The translations under genes were made by a program, and so were the position numbers. Below are positions 1-9,727 of a DNA stretch of 64,000 bases, piece by piece (position 1 is the stretch's first letter; each line of letters starts with the position of its first letter). A model generated the notes under the pieces. The model was not told where the DNA came from, did not search any database, and saw only the letters and a list, made by a program, of their open reading frames with translations. Location of the stretch: assembly GCF_902459465.1 (NCBI RefSeq), contig NC_047069.1, positions 4,001,171 to 4,065,170 on the forward strand, read 5' to 3'. The stretch comes from Asterias rubens. Its lineage: Eukaryota; Echinodermata; Asteroidea; Forcipulatida; Asteriidae.

Positions 1-49
1 GTGCTAAGATTGATCCTTAGTTAGGAAGAGTTTGGTGAAATCAACGGCT

Positions 50-398
50 AGACACTATTGGTAATTTCTCAAAATAATTGTTAGCATAAAAAACTTACTT
101 GATAACAAGCAATGGAGAGCTGTTGATAGTATAAAACATTGTGAGAAATGGCTCCCTCTGAAGAAACATAGTTTTGGAGGAAATGGTAATTTCTCACTCA
201 AATATTAAAAGACTTTACTATGCATCTGAAAGCACACAAAGTAATGCAACAAGGTTGTATTTTTCTTCCATTATTATCTTGCAACTTCAACGACCAATTG
301 AGCTCAAAATTCAGGTTTGTTATTTTATGCATATGTTGTGATCACCAAGTGAGAAGACTGGTCTTTGACAATTACCAAAGGTGTCCAGGACCTTTAAA
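50..398 (+). repeat. MITE family A, copy 1
   Basis: About 350 bp. Its ends are imperfect inverted repeats of the type AAAGGCAGTGGACACTATTG and its reverse complement. This is the commonest dispersed element in the window. Other copies lie near 4184-4514 (+), 9220-9594 and 26311-26686 (palindrome arms), 9728-11218 and 24671-26174 (arms, interrupted), 32905-33130 (+, cut short), 33543-33900 (+), 36533-36921 (-), 42150-42463 (+), 56108-56417 (+) and 58490-58804 (-). No ORF, so non-autonomous. Confidence 0.8.
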
Positions 399-505
399 CA
401 TCAATTTAGTCACAGTGTATTTATTTGTTACTGAACACACCAGTATTAGTTTATACACGGAAATTGACCAATTTGTAAAATTGATATTATTTATTTCTTC
501 TGTAG

Positions 506-685
506 GATATGGGACACATTGAAGCAGTGTTCTCGTTACTGACTGGACATCAAATCAGCGCAGCATGTGCAGCAGCCCAAAGGTCAGGTGACCACAGGCT
601 AGCTCTTCTATTGGCTCAGGCAGGAAGTACCCAAGAAATCAAACTGTTAATCACAAAGCAGCTCAGCGATTGGCATGAAATGGGC
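506..685 (+). CDS. NUP98: NUP98 exon: SGDHRLALLL segment of Nup96
   Basis: Opens after a TTCTGTAG acceptor and ends before GTAAGT at 686, giving exactly 60 codons in phase 0. It encodes the 'LLTGHQISAACAAAQ - SGDHRLALLLAQ - QLSDWHEMG' helices, well conserved with vertebrate Nup96. Confidence 0.92.
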
Positions 686-3600
686 GTAAGTTCAGATTGA
701 GATGTCACATACATAACACAAATTATAAGCACAGAAGATGGAGGAAAAATAGTTTAATCTAACAAAAATAAAGAGAGTATGAGTTTGTCAGATAAAGCCA
801 AGGTTGATAGAAGACAGACTAGACAGACAAACTACAAACAAGGAGACAAGAAAAACAGATCAAGAAAACATTTATAAAAAACAGACTGGATTGTTATGGT
901 AGAATTATATATAACTAGCAGGGCTAAACCAAATGGCTGATGACATAATGTAGGAGCTGAATGGACTGAACATACAAGAGAGCTATGCCACATATTTCTC
1001 TAAGGAGAAATCTTGTTTATGTTTGGAAAACAACATTGCAACAAAGCAACATGTTTGTGATCTATGTCGCTGTATGGAGCATTCACCTTGGAGTGCTGGC
1101 ACTGCTCAATGCTACCTGATTATAATAACATTTGAATATTTGATCTTGTAGGTTGATAAGTTCATAGCTCCTGAATATCTACAAGTGTATGCTCTACTGG
1201 CTGGCCAGCTTGTATGGCAATCATCACATAATAGCATCAATACATGTCAGAACTTGGACTGGAAGAGAGCCCTCGCTGTTCATCTCTGGTTAGTATCGTA
1301 TTGGTATACCCATAATAGTAGCTTCTTTGGAAGTTACGTGGCCGAGCGGTTAACAGCACTGAATGCAAACTCTGGTGTTTCTGATCAGCAGAGTGCTGGG
1401 TTCGAATCCCCAGCCGTGACACTTGTGTCCTTAAGCAAGACACTTAACCATTGCTTCGTCCTTCAGATGGGACGTAAAGCCATTGGTCCCATGTGTTGTG
1501 TAGCGCATGTAAAAGAACCCAGTGCACTTATCGAAAAGAGGAGGGGTTCGCCACGGTGTTCCTGACTGTATATGCCGTAGCACCTTGTAAACCCTTATAT
1601 AAGGTGCTTAATAAATGGCTCTCAGAATTCATCACTTCAATAACCTATCTTTCTGAAAGTTTGTTTATACTCGGCGCCTTGAATACCTTGTTTAGTACTT
1701 ACGTGCGCTATATAGGACTTCAATATTATTATTATTCTTACATGTGTATAGCACTCAAATCTGTCATTCAGTGATGCTCAAGGCGCTTCATCATTCAGTA
1801 CTTTCCTGCAAGGTATGTGGGACTACGTTTGAACTACGAGACCTACTCCTTTTACATAGCACCATGTAATGGTGTACAAGATGCTGTGGCGCAACATGCG
1901 GCTTATCAGAAACATCACAGTTTGAATTTGGTGCTCTTATTTGCTAGGCCATGACACACCACTAGTTGGGCTAAGAGATCAACATCAATCTGTTCAGTAT
2001 AATTTTGTTTGTGCAGTTTCGCATCCAATTAAGCCGGCCAGTATGTATTATAATACATTGCATTCTGGTGGTGTAGTGGTGCGTACAGTAAACCAAACTA
2101 GTGTAGTTCACCTCTGTGTCTTTAACTCAAGACATTGAATCTCTACACTAGTCTTACAGATTTGATTGGAAATTTGTTTCTTTTTCCATACAGAATGAAG
2201 TTACGGTTTTGTGCATTAGGGATGGGGGTAGATTGTCTGGTGAGGATCAACTCATCAGTGGACTCGGTAGACTTGTCAGATATACTATTAACATGTATTT
2301 GGTTTGCAGTAATACAATGTGTGAATCTACTTGCAATGTTGGAGTTTGTTCTCTAGAGAACTGGAATTCCAGAGACTTCTCAATGATTCGTCTAGCTTGC
2401 TCTAGTCATATATGGGAGATCCACTTAAAGCTAAAGTAGTAGTCCCAACTGATTTTTACCTTCCGCTCAGGTAGTAGTAAAAAAGCAGGACAGTTCTTTT
2501 CAGAACTGAGAAGTCTCCTGAATTATCAAAAATGTACTTCGCTGTAGTAGAATATAAAGCGTGAGAGTTCTCTTAAGAACAAACTCTACCTGGCAAGTAG
2601 ATACACACATGGTGTTACCGCAAACCAAATATATATGGATACCTCATCATGCAATGCCTCAAATCCCATTATTAACACTGAGAATTGAGGGGAATGTCTA
2701 AAGCCCGGTTTATACTTCATGCTAATGCGAAGCGTATTTGACATGAATTTGTTGTCAAATCCCTCCTTTCACAGCGACATTCGCAAGTGAGTCGAGCATA
2801 GTTGAACTGCTGCGAATTATTTGTTGCGACATTGTGACGTCAACATTCGCTTCGCATTCGCATTCGCAGGAAGTATGAACCGGGCTTTATTTTGTCATGG
2901 CTGAGCGGATAAGAGCACCAAACTCAAGCTCTGGTGCTTCTGTTCAGCAGAGTGTGGGTTCGAATCCCGGTCGTGACACTTTTGTCTTTGAGCAAGACAC
3001 TTACCTATAATTGCTTCTCTCCACCCAGGGGTAAATGGGTACCTACATGTACAAGAGCAGAGATGGTTCTTGTGATTGATTAGAGTACATGTAGTGCGCT
3101 ACATATTTGGCAGCATAGGCTGTATACTCCCAGGGAGCTGAGATGGTTTAAGGAATGAATTAAGGCCCAGTGGTCAATGGTAATAATATGGAAGCGCTTT
3201 GAGATGCCCTTTGGTTGTATAAAGCGCTATATAAAAACGACTACTACTATTAGTATTATTATTACTGTTGTTTCCTTTAATCCACATGCAGGCATGCTTG
3301 CAAACCAGTAGCATCCATCCAGGATGCTCTCGCAGAGTTTGATAAAGGTTTCCATGGAGAATCAACTCTGGGTCGCTACTGCCCAGTGCCCCGTCCCCCG
3401 TATATGGAGAATAATCCCGAGGTATACCCGGAGGATGGAGATATGGAATATGAAGAGGGGGAGACGGATGGCTACACGGTGTGGGATATGTGTTATCATC
3501 TAGTCAAGCTATATACTGATCATACACATAGATTGGAGAGAGTATTGGCACCAACTACACATACAGCATACCAGTTGGACTACAGGCTCAGGTTGGGATT

Positions 3601-4762
3601 AAGGACTTGTGTTCATTATGATCAGGGCCCAATGTCATGGTTCTGCTTATCGCCTATTACTGCGCTTACTGTTACCATTCACTGCATAGAATGCCTAGTA
3701 GTGTGGAGTACATACAAGCGAAAAATCCCCGCTAACCCGTGAAATAGACGTTGCTTTCGGTATAGCAGAGACATGAACTTGGGCCCAATTTGTTGTATCA
3801 GTTGAAGAGTTAAATAGTAAGAAACAGTCCATTAGGGTCTGACAATGTCTGAAGTCTGCTTTCTCTGGTTATGTCTACTTCTTTACCATTGATAAATCTA
3901 TCTGCTCATTGATTTCTACTTAAAATTATTGGTCTCTTTCCCCATTTTAACGTTGCCTTGTTATGGGCGATCATCGCATTGCCTTTGGATTGGATTGGGC
4001 GTCACTTTGCAGGTTCTTCAAAATTATGGACTATGTTAGTTCACAACAAAAAAGGAAACTCCAATCCAAAGACTACATGTCCTTTTAAGTACAATTTAAT
4101 TTATGGACCCTCAACCTTTGAAACTTACTATTTTTATGATAATACTTTAGGGTATTATTCACTTTCAAAGCGTTGTAATGACTTTAAAGGCACTGGACAC
4201 TTGTGGTAATTACTCAAAATAATTGTTAGAGTAAAAACTTACTTGGTAATGAGCAATGGAGAGCTGTTGTGTAGTTTTTGAGAAAGTGGTTATTTCTTAC
4301 TCAAGTATTAAAATACTTCAGACCTGAATGCCTTTATTAGGCATCTTAAGGCACACAAATTTGTACAACAAGGGTGTTTTTTCTGTCATTATTCTCTTGT
4401 AACTGCGATGACCAATTGAGTCCAAATTTTCACAGATTTGTTATTTGATGTGTTGGGATACACCAAGTGAGAATACTGGTCTTTGACAATTACTAAAGTT
4501 GTCCAGTGCCATTAATCCCTTTGCCCATGGGGAGGTGGGTGTATATGTTGTGCATATATTTCCATTGAGCTAACAATTGACCATTGATTGATCTTTGTTT
4601 CTATAGCTGGCATGTTTTACATGCTTTACAAGCGTTGGGTTACTCCCATATCTCAGAGCAGGATTTAAATCATCTTCATGTTAGCTTTGCCTCACAGCTT
4701 GAAGGGCTTGGACTATGGCACTGGGCTGTCTTTGTTTTGCTCCACATTCAAGATAATTGCCG
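506..4762 (+). CDS. NUP98: NUP98-NUP96 precursor, Nup96 part, four exons (partial at both ends)
   Basis: Nup96 is a scaffold nucleoporin of the Y-shaped (Nup107-160) complex of the nuclear pore. It is released from a Nup98-Nup96 precursor by autoproteolysis. Exons seen: 506-685, 1152-1288, 3292-3591 and 4607-4762. All have AG/GT borders and matching phases (0, then 2, then 2). The joined protein, about 257 residues, follows the vertebrate order through the Nup96 helical (ACE1) domain: SGDHRLALLL, then YALLAGQLVW, then LDWKRALAVHLW, then LDYRLSWHVLHALQALGY, then GLWHWAVFVLLHI. The third exon holds an acidic insert, rich in E, D and P, typical of this segment. The 5' exons lie before the window. 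The exons after 4762, encoding the rest of the helical domain, are not found on either strand: the gene runs into a tandem repeat, a gap and then the CEP135 palindrome. Identification is strong; completeness is not. Confidence 0.93.
686..1151. other. NUP98 intron, nothing recognised
   Basis: AT-rich intron sequence between two NUP98 exons. I see no exon, repeat copy or RNA gene in it. Confidence 0.6.
1152..1288 (+). CDS. NUP98: NUP98 exon: YALLAGQLVWQ / LDWKRALAVHLW segment
   Basis: The acceptor is TTGTAG and the donor GTTAGT. It starts in phase 0 and ends two bases into a Trp codon that is completed by the first base of the next exon. Confidence 0.92.
1338..1612 (+). mobile_element. tRNA-derived SINE in a NUP98 intron
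   Basis: Starts with an A-box-like GTGGCCGAGCGGTTAA and has a B box, GGTTCGAATCC, at 1399-1409, so it has an internal Pol III promoter. The tRNA-like head is followed by a body containing GGGACGTAAAGCC and ending with TATATAAGGTGCTTA. No CCA end or clean acceptor stem is present, so it is a SINE and not a tRNA gene. A second SINE of the same type lies at 2895-3245. Confidence 0.8.
1613..2291. other. NUP98 intron, nothing recognised
   Basis: Intron sequence between the first SINE and a foldback element fragment. The ORFs in it are short, do not fit Nup96 and do not fit the splice phases of the flanking exons. Confidence 0.55.
2292..2665 (-). mobile_element. Foldback element family B, partial copy
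   Basis: Carries the family end GGTTTGCGGTAACACC in inverted orientation on the right and a decayed version on the left (GGTTTGCAGTAA). The inside has GTAGTAGAATATAAAGC and a single-copy AAGCTAAAGTAGTAGTCC segment. That segment is the ancestor-like form of the 40-bp minisatellite unit found inside the palindrome arms. Confidence 0.7.
2701..2887. mobile_element. Short MITE with AAGCCCGGTT ends and TA target duplication
   Basis: About 187 bp with inverted ends (AAGCCCGGTTTATACTTC and its imperfect complement GAAGTATGAACCGGGCTT), flanked by TA on both sides (2699-2700 and 2888-2889). The inside is rich in CGCATTCGCATTCGC. The TA duplication fits a Tc1/mariner-type non-autonomous element. Confidence 0.75.
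2895..3245 (+). mobile_element. Second tRNA-derived SINE in the same intron
   Basis: The head has TGGCTGAGCGGATAAG (A box) and GGTTCGAATCC at 2957-2967 (B box). The body ends with GAAGCGCTTTGAGAT and AAAGCGCTATATAAA, followed by a (TA)-rich triplet tail. It lies just upstream of the NUP98 exon at 3292, so that exon's polypyrimidine tract is next to SINE tail sequence. Confidence 0.8.
3292..3591 (+). CDS. NUP98: NUP98 exon: acidic linker and YHLVKLYTDH segment
   Basis: The acceptor is ACATGCAG; the donor at 3592 is GTTGGG, a weak site. The first base completes the Trp codon from the previous exon. It encodes a Pro/Glu/Asp-rich loop and then the VWDMCYHLVKLYTDH helix and the LDYRL motif. Confidence 0.9.
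3592..4183. other. NUP98 intron, nothing recognised
   Basis: Non-repetitive intron sequence between the third exon and a family A MITE. No coding signal is seen. Confidence 0.55.
4184..4514 (+). repeat. MITE family A, copy 2
   Basis: Begins TTAAAGGCACTGGACAC and ends GTCCAGTGCCATTAA, the inverted ends of family A. It lies in the intron before the NUP98 exon at 4607. Confidence 0.8.
4607..4762 (+). CDS. NUP98: NUP98 exon: SWHVLHALQALGY / GLWHWAVFVLLHI segment
   Basis: The acceptor is TTCTATAG and the donor GTGAGT. It continues the LDYRL-SWH junction and ends after LLHIQDNC plus two bases of an Arg codon. This is the last NUP98 exon visible before the gap. Confidence 0.92.
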
Positions 4763-4789
4763 GTGAGTTTCCTTATACGTTTCTGTCAT

Positions 4790-4971
4790 TAAAGGGTTTG
4801 GGTACTGTTTGTACGACACAAAACACGAAGTCCACAGATTTACATTAAACTTTAACACGGTTAAAGATAATGACGGTAGAAAGCTTCCCTTCAAATATTA
4901 CTTGCTGAAGTGCTGTAGTTTTTGAGAAATGAGTAAAACAAATTTCAAAAGTAATTTTAAATTATTTTAGC
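4790..4971 (+). repeat. Dispersed repeat fragment, also present inverted near 30250-30500
   Basis: Contains AAGGGTTTGGGTACTG and TATTACTTGCTGAAGTGCTG. The reverse complement of both strings, in the same relative order, occurs at about 30370-30500. No ORF. Confidence 0.6.
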
Positions 4972-5673
4972 ATGTACATGTACAAGGATTTACAAAAAAC
5001 ATTGCTCTGTAGTTTAGCATGTACATGTACAAGGATTTACAAAAAACAGTGCTCTGTAGTTTAGCATGTACATGTACAAGGATTTACAAAAAACATTGCT
5101 CTGTAGTTTAGCATGTACATGTACAAGGATTTACAAAAAACATTGCTCTGTAGTTTAGCATGTAGATGTACAAGGATTTACAAAAAACATTGCTCTGTAG
5201 TTTAGCATGTACATGTACAAGGATTTACAAAAAACATTGCTCTGTAGTTTTCACTTTGTTTTCAAAAGTAATTTTAAATTATTTTAGCATGTACATGTAC
5301 AAGGATTTACAAAAAACATTGCTCTGTAGTTTTCACTTTGTTTTCAAAAGTAATTTTAAATTATTTTAGCATGTACATGTACAAGGATTTACAAAAAACA
5401 TTGCTCTGTAGTTTTCACTTTGTTTTCAAAAGTAATTTTAAATTATTTTAGCATGTACATGTACAAGGATTTACAAAAAAACATTGCTCTGTAGTTTTCA
5501 CTTTGTTTTCAAAAGTAATTTTAAATTATTTTAGCATGTACATGTACAAGGATTTACAAAAAACATTGCTCTGTAGTTTTCACTTTGTTTTCAAAAGTAA
5601 TTTTAAATTATTTTAGCATGTACATGTACAAGGATTTACAAAAAACATTGCTCTGTAGTTTTCACTTTGTTTT
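4972..5673. repeat. Two-level tandem repeat running into the gap
   Basis: Six copies of a unit of about 47 bp (GCATGTACATGTACAAGG then ATTTACAAAAAACATTGCTC) are followed by about six copies of a longer unit of about 82 bp, which adds TTTTCACTTTGTTTTC and AAAAGTAATTTTAAATT. Each unit holds the palindrome TGTACATGTACA. The array ends exactly at the N run, so its true length is unknown. The ORFs in it are repeat artefacts. Confidence 0.9.
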
Positions 5674-6173
5674 NNNNNNNNNNNNNNNNNNNNNNNNNNN
5701 NNNNNNNNNNNNNNNNNNNNNNNNNNNNNNNNNNNNNNNNNNNNNNNNNNNNNNNNNNNNNNNNNNNNNNNNNNNNNNNNNNNNNNNNNNNNNNNNNNNN
5801 NNNNNNNNNNNNNNNNNNNNNNNNNNNNNNNNNNNNNNNNNNNNNNNNNNNNNNNNNNNNNNNNNNNNNNNNNNNNNNNNNNNNNNNNNNNNNNNNNNNN
5901 NNNNNNNNNNNNNNNNNNNNNNNNNNNNNNNNNNNNNNNNNNNNNNNNNNNNNNNNNNNNNNNNNNNNNNNNNNNNNNNNNNNNNNNNNNNNNNNNNNNN
6001 NNNNNNNNNNNNNNNNNNNNNNNNNNNNNNNNNNNNNNNNNNNNNNNNNNNNNNNNNNNNNNNNNNNNNNNNNNNNNNNNNNNNNNNNNNNNNNNNNNNN
6101 NNNNNNNNNNNNNNNNNNNNNNNNNNNNNNNNNNNNNNNNNNNNNNNNNNNNNNNNNNNNNNNNNNNNNNNNN
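5674..6173. other. Assembly gap, 500 N
   Basis: Exactly 500 undetermined bases, a conventional scaffold-gap size. A tandem array lies on the left and the outer end of the palindrome's left arm on the right. Confidence 0.99.
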
Positions 6174-6445
6174 TTTTATTTTTTTTTTTTCTGAGGGTTT
6201 TTAGTCCATTCTATGTTTTTTTTATTTTCAATTGTTGTCCCTTCCTCTTATCGCTAGTTTTTTGTTTTCAATAGTCTGGTTTTGCTTGTGTTTTAATGAT
6301 TTCGATTGTGTGATTCTAAAATGTTTCAGTGTAATCTCCTTTTTATATTGTATAATTATATTTTTATCGTTGGCAGGAGTCTGGTTTTACACATCTTTTG
6401 ATGACAGTTTTATACTTTTGTTTTAACCTTGACAGCCCCTGTACA
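6174..6445 (+). mobile_element. 3' UTR fragment of a non-LTR element (left arm)
   Basis: Contains CACATCTTTTGATGACAG, which also occurs with one extra T near the 3' end of the full retrotransposon at about 52035. It is the outermost sequence of the left arm and is cut by the gap. Its mirror copy is at about 29485-29755. Confidence 0.6.
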
Positions 6446-6552
6446 ACTTGTAACTATTGTGTATGTCTAAAGATTTAAAATTATATAGTATAAACAACCA
6501 AGTACAACAAAAATATCAGGCATGTGCTAGGATCTTGAAAAAAAACTGCACT

Positions 6553-6695
6553 ATGAGCGCAAACGTAAATGCTTGTGAGCGAAAAGCATGAAATCTTGAG
6601 AGCGCAAAGCGTGAAAGCTTGCAGGTGCAAAGCGTGAAAGCTTGCCAGCGCAAAGCGTGAAAGGCAGGCAGGTTGCGAACGCAAAAGCTTCCCGA
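6553..6695. repeat. Short imperfect repeat of AAAGCGTGAAAGCTTGC (left arm)
   Basis: Four or five decayed copies of a GCGCAAAGCGTGAAAGCTTG unit in a row. The mirror copy is at about 29240-29385. No coding sense. Confidence 0.7.
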
Positions 6696-7116
6696 GTGCG
6701 ACGCCTGCTTTACGTACATTTATCTCTGGTAAAAAAAAAAAAAAAAAAAAAATGTATTTCTGAATAAAAACAGAGAAATCACATCCCTGAAATAAACAAG
6801 TAAAAACAAAATTAATCCAATTGGAAGGTGGGAAAGGGTATTCTACAACAAATTTATCAATGAATTAATTAGCTGATTTATATGAAAATGTAGCTAATCA
6901 TTTAAATTAAAATATACACAAAGCAATCCAACAAAGTACGGAACATGCAGCTACTGTTGAAAAGAAATAATTTGGGGTCAACAGACTGTAAATAAATTCA
7001 GATAGGAAAAGAAATAGAAGTAGGACCTCACAATAAACACTGGCAGGTGGGAGAGATAATGAATGTTTAAAATAAAGAAAGTGAAACAATTTACAAGAAT
7101 AACACAAGGTTTAAGT

Positions 7117-7194
7117 TAGGCCTGGGCGACTAGTGTCGCGACTCTTTGAAGCACGACTAGTTGAGTAGTAAATTTCACTAGTCGTCCAGGCCTA
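7117..7194. repeat. Short palindromic element with TAGGCCTGG ends (left arm)
   Basis: A 78-bp near-palindrome whose ends are TAGGCCTGGGCGACTAGTG and its complement. The mirror copy is at 28733-28810. Could fold as a single hairpin. Confidence 0.65.
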
Positions 7195-8677
7195 GTGTAA
7201 ATGTGATTACCTGGTCCTACAACAGATGAATGGACAGCGTCCTTTAATATGATCGTTAGAAAAACACGTAGATGATGTTAGTAAGATAGTTAGGAACTTC
7301 AAGGGACTGTACATGTTTGTGTTTGATAATTGGAACCCACTGAAACCATGAAACTTTCTTTTGAGAATTACATTTTAGAAAGGTGGGAGTGTTTTGAGAT
7401 ATTGCCACGCAGGAAGAGTGATCTGCAATTTGAATACACTACGAGACCCGTAATGCTTCTCAGATTCAAAATTTTGGGGGATAAGGATCGCAATCTTTTG
7501 AAGTAAAATGTATCTCAATATGCAATTATGCTGTAGGCTTCTTAACACCATTAAGGTTTTGATTGCCTTTCCTTTTCAGAGTCATACCAAGCGTATACAG
7601 AGTACAGACCCCTATAAAGATGAGTGGGACGTTTTAGATAGATAAATTAGTGATATATAGAGAAACTTTGAACGTAGCCGCTTTTAAATTTATAGAAAAT
7701 ATTAGAAATTTGTTCATGTATTTTATGATGCATACTTTTTTGTGCTTGGTTTTTGAATGATAGGAAACCCCGTTTTGCTTTGGTGATTAAATACAAAATT
7801 GTTCTTCGCACAATGTAAGATGATGAGCACTTCCCTGTTTGATATTAATTTACACACAAATATTATGTACCAGAAGAAATAAATGGAATACACTAGAAGA
7901 AAAATAATCATGGGTTAGTAATATTGTCTTTGTTCATGCTGAATGTAAAATTGGTTTGATGACAAGTATACATGCCAGAGATGGGATTACCATGCATAAA
8001 AACATTGTATCTTTTTACTAGCTGGAAGTTGCACAGCGTCGGATTGTTCTCAACTGCAGTTTGAATTCTACTCAATGCATATAAAAATTACAAATATTTC
8101 TGCTTCAGAGATGTATTTAAGATTTGATGTTCCAGTCAGAGAAGAAAATAAATTAGGATACCTCCACAACATGAAAGAGACTTTCTAAAGAGCTACTATT
8201 CAAACAAAGTCGTTTCCTGACACTTAAGTTTGCGCCATTTTTCCACTCACCAACCGCGATAAACTTAACTGGGGCACCATTATAAGACCCTGGTCCTTGT
8301 CAGCACTTTTGTACATTATCCATTTTCAAAACCATCTAAATACTCATCCGTACTTCGGTCTGGTGATGATGACCTGTACCCAGGTGAGGATTTCAATATT
8401 GACCTCTCCGGTGACCTTCGACCTGACCTGCTTGGTGAGAGTGCCCTCCGTGTTGGAGAGGATGGTCTATGGGGGCTTGAGGATCTCCGGGTGGAGCTGT
8501 TATGATTCGACATCAATGAGGTTCTTGTGAAACTGGAATTGTCTGCGATGGTTGGAGAAAGAGTTGTTGACCTCCGAAACTCTTGTGATATTCTCTCTGA
8601 TAGGTTCATAAAAATATAATAAGAAATATGTTAACAATTTAGTGGTGCTTTGATTTAAGATATATATATATAAATTT

Positions 8678-8996
8678 GGTTTGCGGTAACACCATGTGTG
8701 TATCTACTTGCCAAGTAGATCTTGTTCTAGTGAGAATTGTCTTGCTTTATATTCTACTACCACAGAGTACATTTTCGATAATTCGGGAGACTTCTCAGTA
8801 CTGAAAAGAACTGTCCTGCTTTTCAACTTTACCTGGGTGGAAGGTATAGAAAATCAGCCGGGAACTACTTTTGCTTTTGTAATGGTGGTGGATCGAGGGG
8901 ACTTCTTGTTATTAACTTCACTACCATGGAGTGGGTTCTTAATTGGTCTCACTGTTTTAACTAGGTTGCTCTAGTCATCGTCAGGAGACTGAAGAG
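8678..8996 (+). mobile_element. Foldback element family B copy (left arm)
   Basis: Begins GGTTTGCGGTAACACC and ends GTCAGGAGACTGAAG. Inside are TTATATTCTACTACC and TTACCTGGGTGGAAGG. The mirror copy is at about 26920-27238, right before the last CEP135 exon. Confidence 0.7.
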
Positions 8997-9219
8997 TTGG
9001 AGAGATACAATTCAGTTTCATCCCACAACCAAAAACTATATAATTTGCATCTCATTACGGTCGTTTCACATCTGGAAAATAAGAGATTGTATATACAATA
9101 TTAAGGCCAGTGAAATTCCTTATTCTCTGTGTATGAACTGGCTTATAGTTTAAACATACTCATGAAGTAGTCTTGAACTTTTCTTTCAAACACTTATTCT
9201 AGCATGATGAAGCTTTTGA

Positions 9220-9594
9220 GCTTAAAGGGAAGGTACACGTTTGGCAATTACTCAAAACAAATATTAACTAAAAAACGACTTGGTAACGAGCATTGGAGAG
9301 ATGTTGATAGTATAAAACATTGTGAGAAACGGCTCCCTCTGAAGTAACGTAGTTTTTGAGAAAGAGGTGATTTCTCATTAAAATAACAAAATACTTCTAG
9401 CCAGCAGTCTTTTATTCCTATCTGAAAGCATACAAATTCGTTCAACAAGGGTGTTATTTCTCATCATTTTCTCGCAACTTTGATAACCAATTTAGCTCAA
9501 ATTTTCACAGGTTTGTTATTTGTTCTTATGTTGGGATACACCAAGTGAGAAGATTGGTTTTGACAATTACCAATAGTGTACCTTCCTTTAACAG
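9220..9594 (+). repeat. MITE family A (left arm)
   Basis: Starts TTAAAGGGAAGGTACACG and ends GTACCTTCCTTTAA, inverted ends of a family A variant. The mirror copy is at 26311-26686. Confidence 0.75.
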
Positions 9595-9727
9595 TAAAGC
9601 AATAACAATATACAAATGCCTTCAATGACTTAGCCTACCAATGACTATGACAATTTTCTTTCGTTGCTCCATTTTTTTGGAATAATCATCCTGTGCATAT
9701 TCACCAGGCTAGTTCTTTACACTGTTT

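Noticed and set aside
1338..1410. tRNA gene (A and B boxes present)
   Set aside because: No proper acceptor stem or anticodon arm and a long non-tRNA body follows. It is a SINE head.
5585..6274. Long ORFs across the N run
   Set aside because: They exist only because undetermined bases were read as open codons.
7580..7646. Possible short last exon (AGTCATACCAAGCG... to a stop) on the left-arm plus strand
   Set aside because: The right-arm mirror differs near the stop, the frame is only about 20 codons, it runs opposite to CEP135 and no partner exon is seen.
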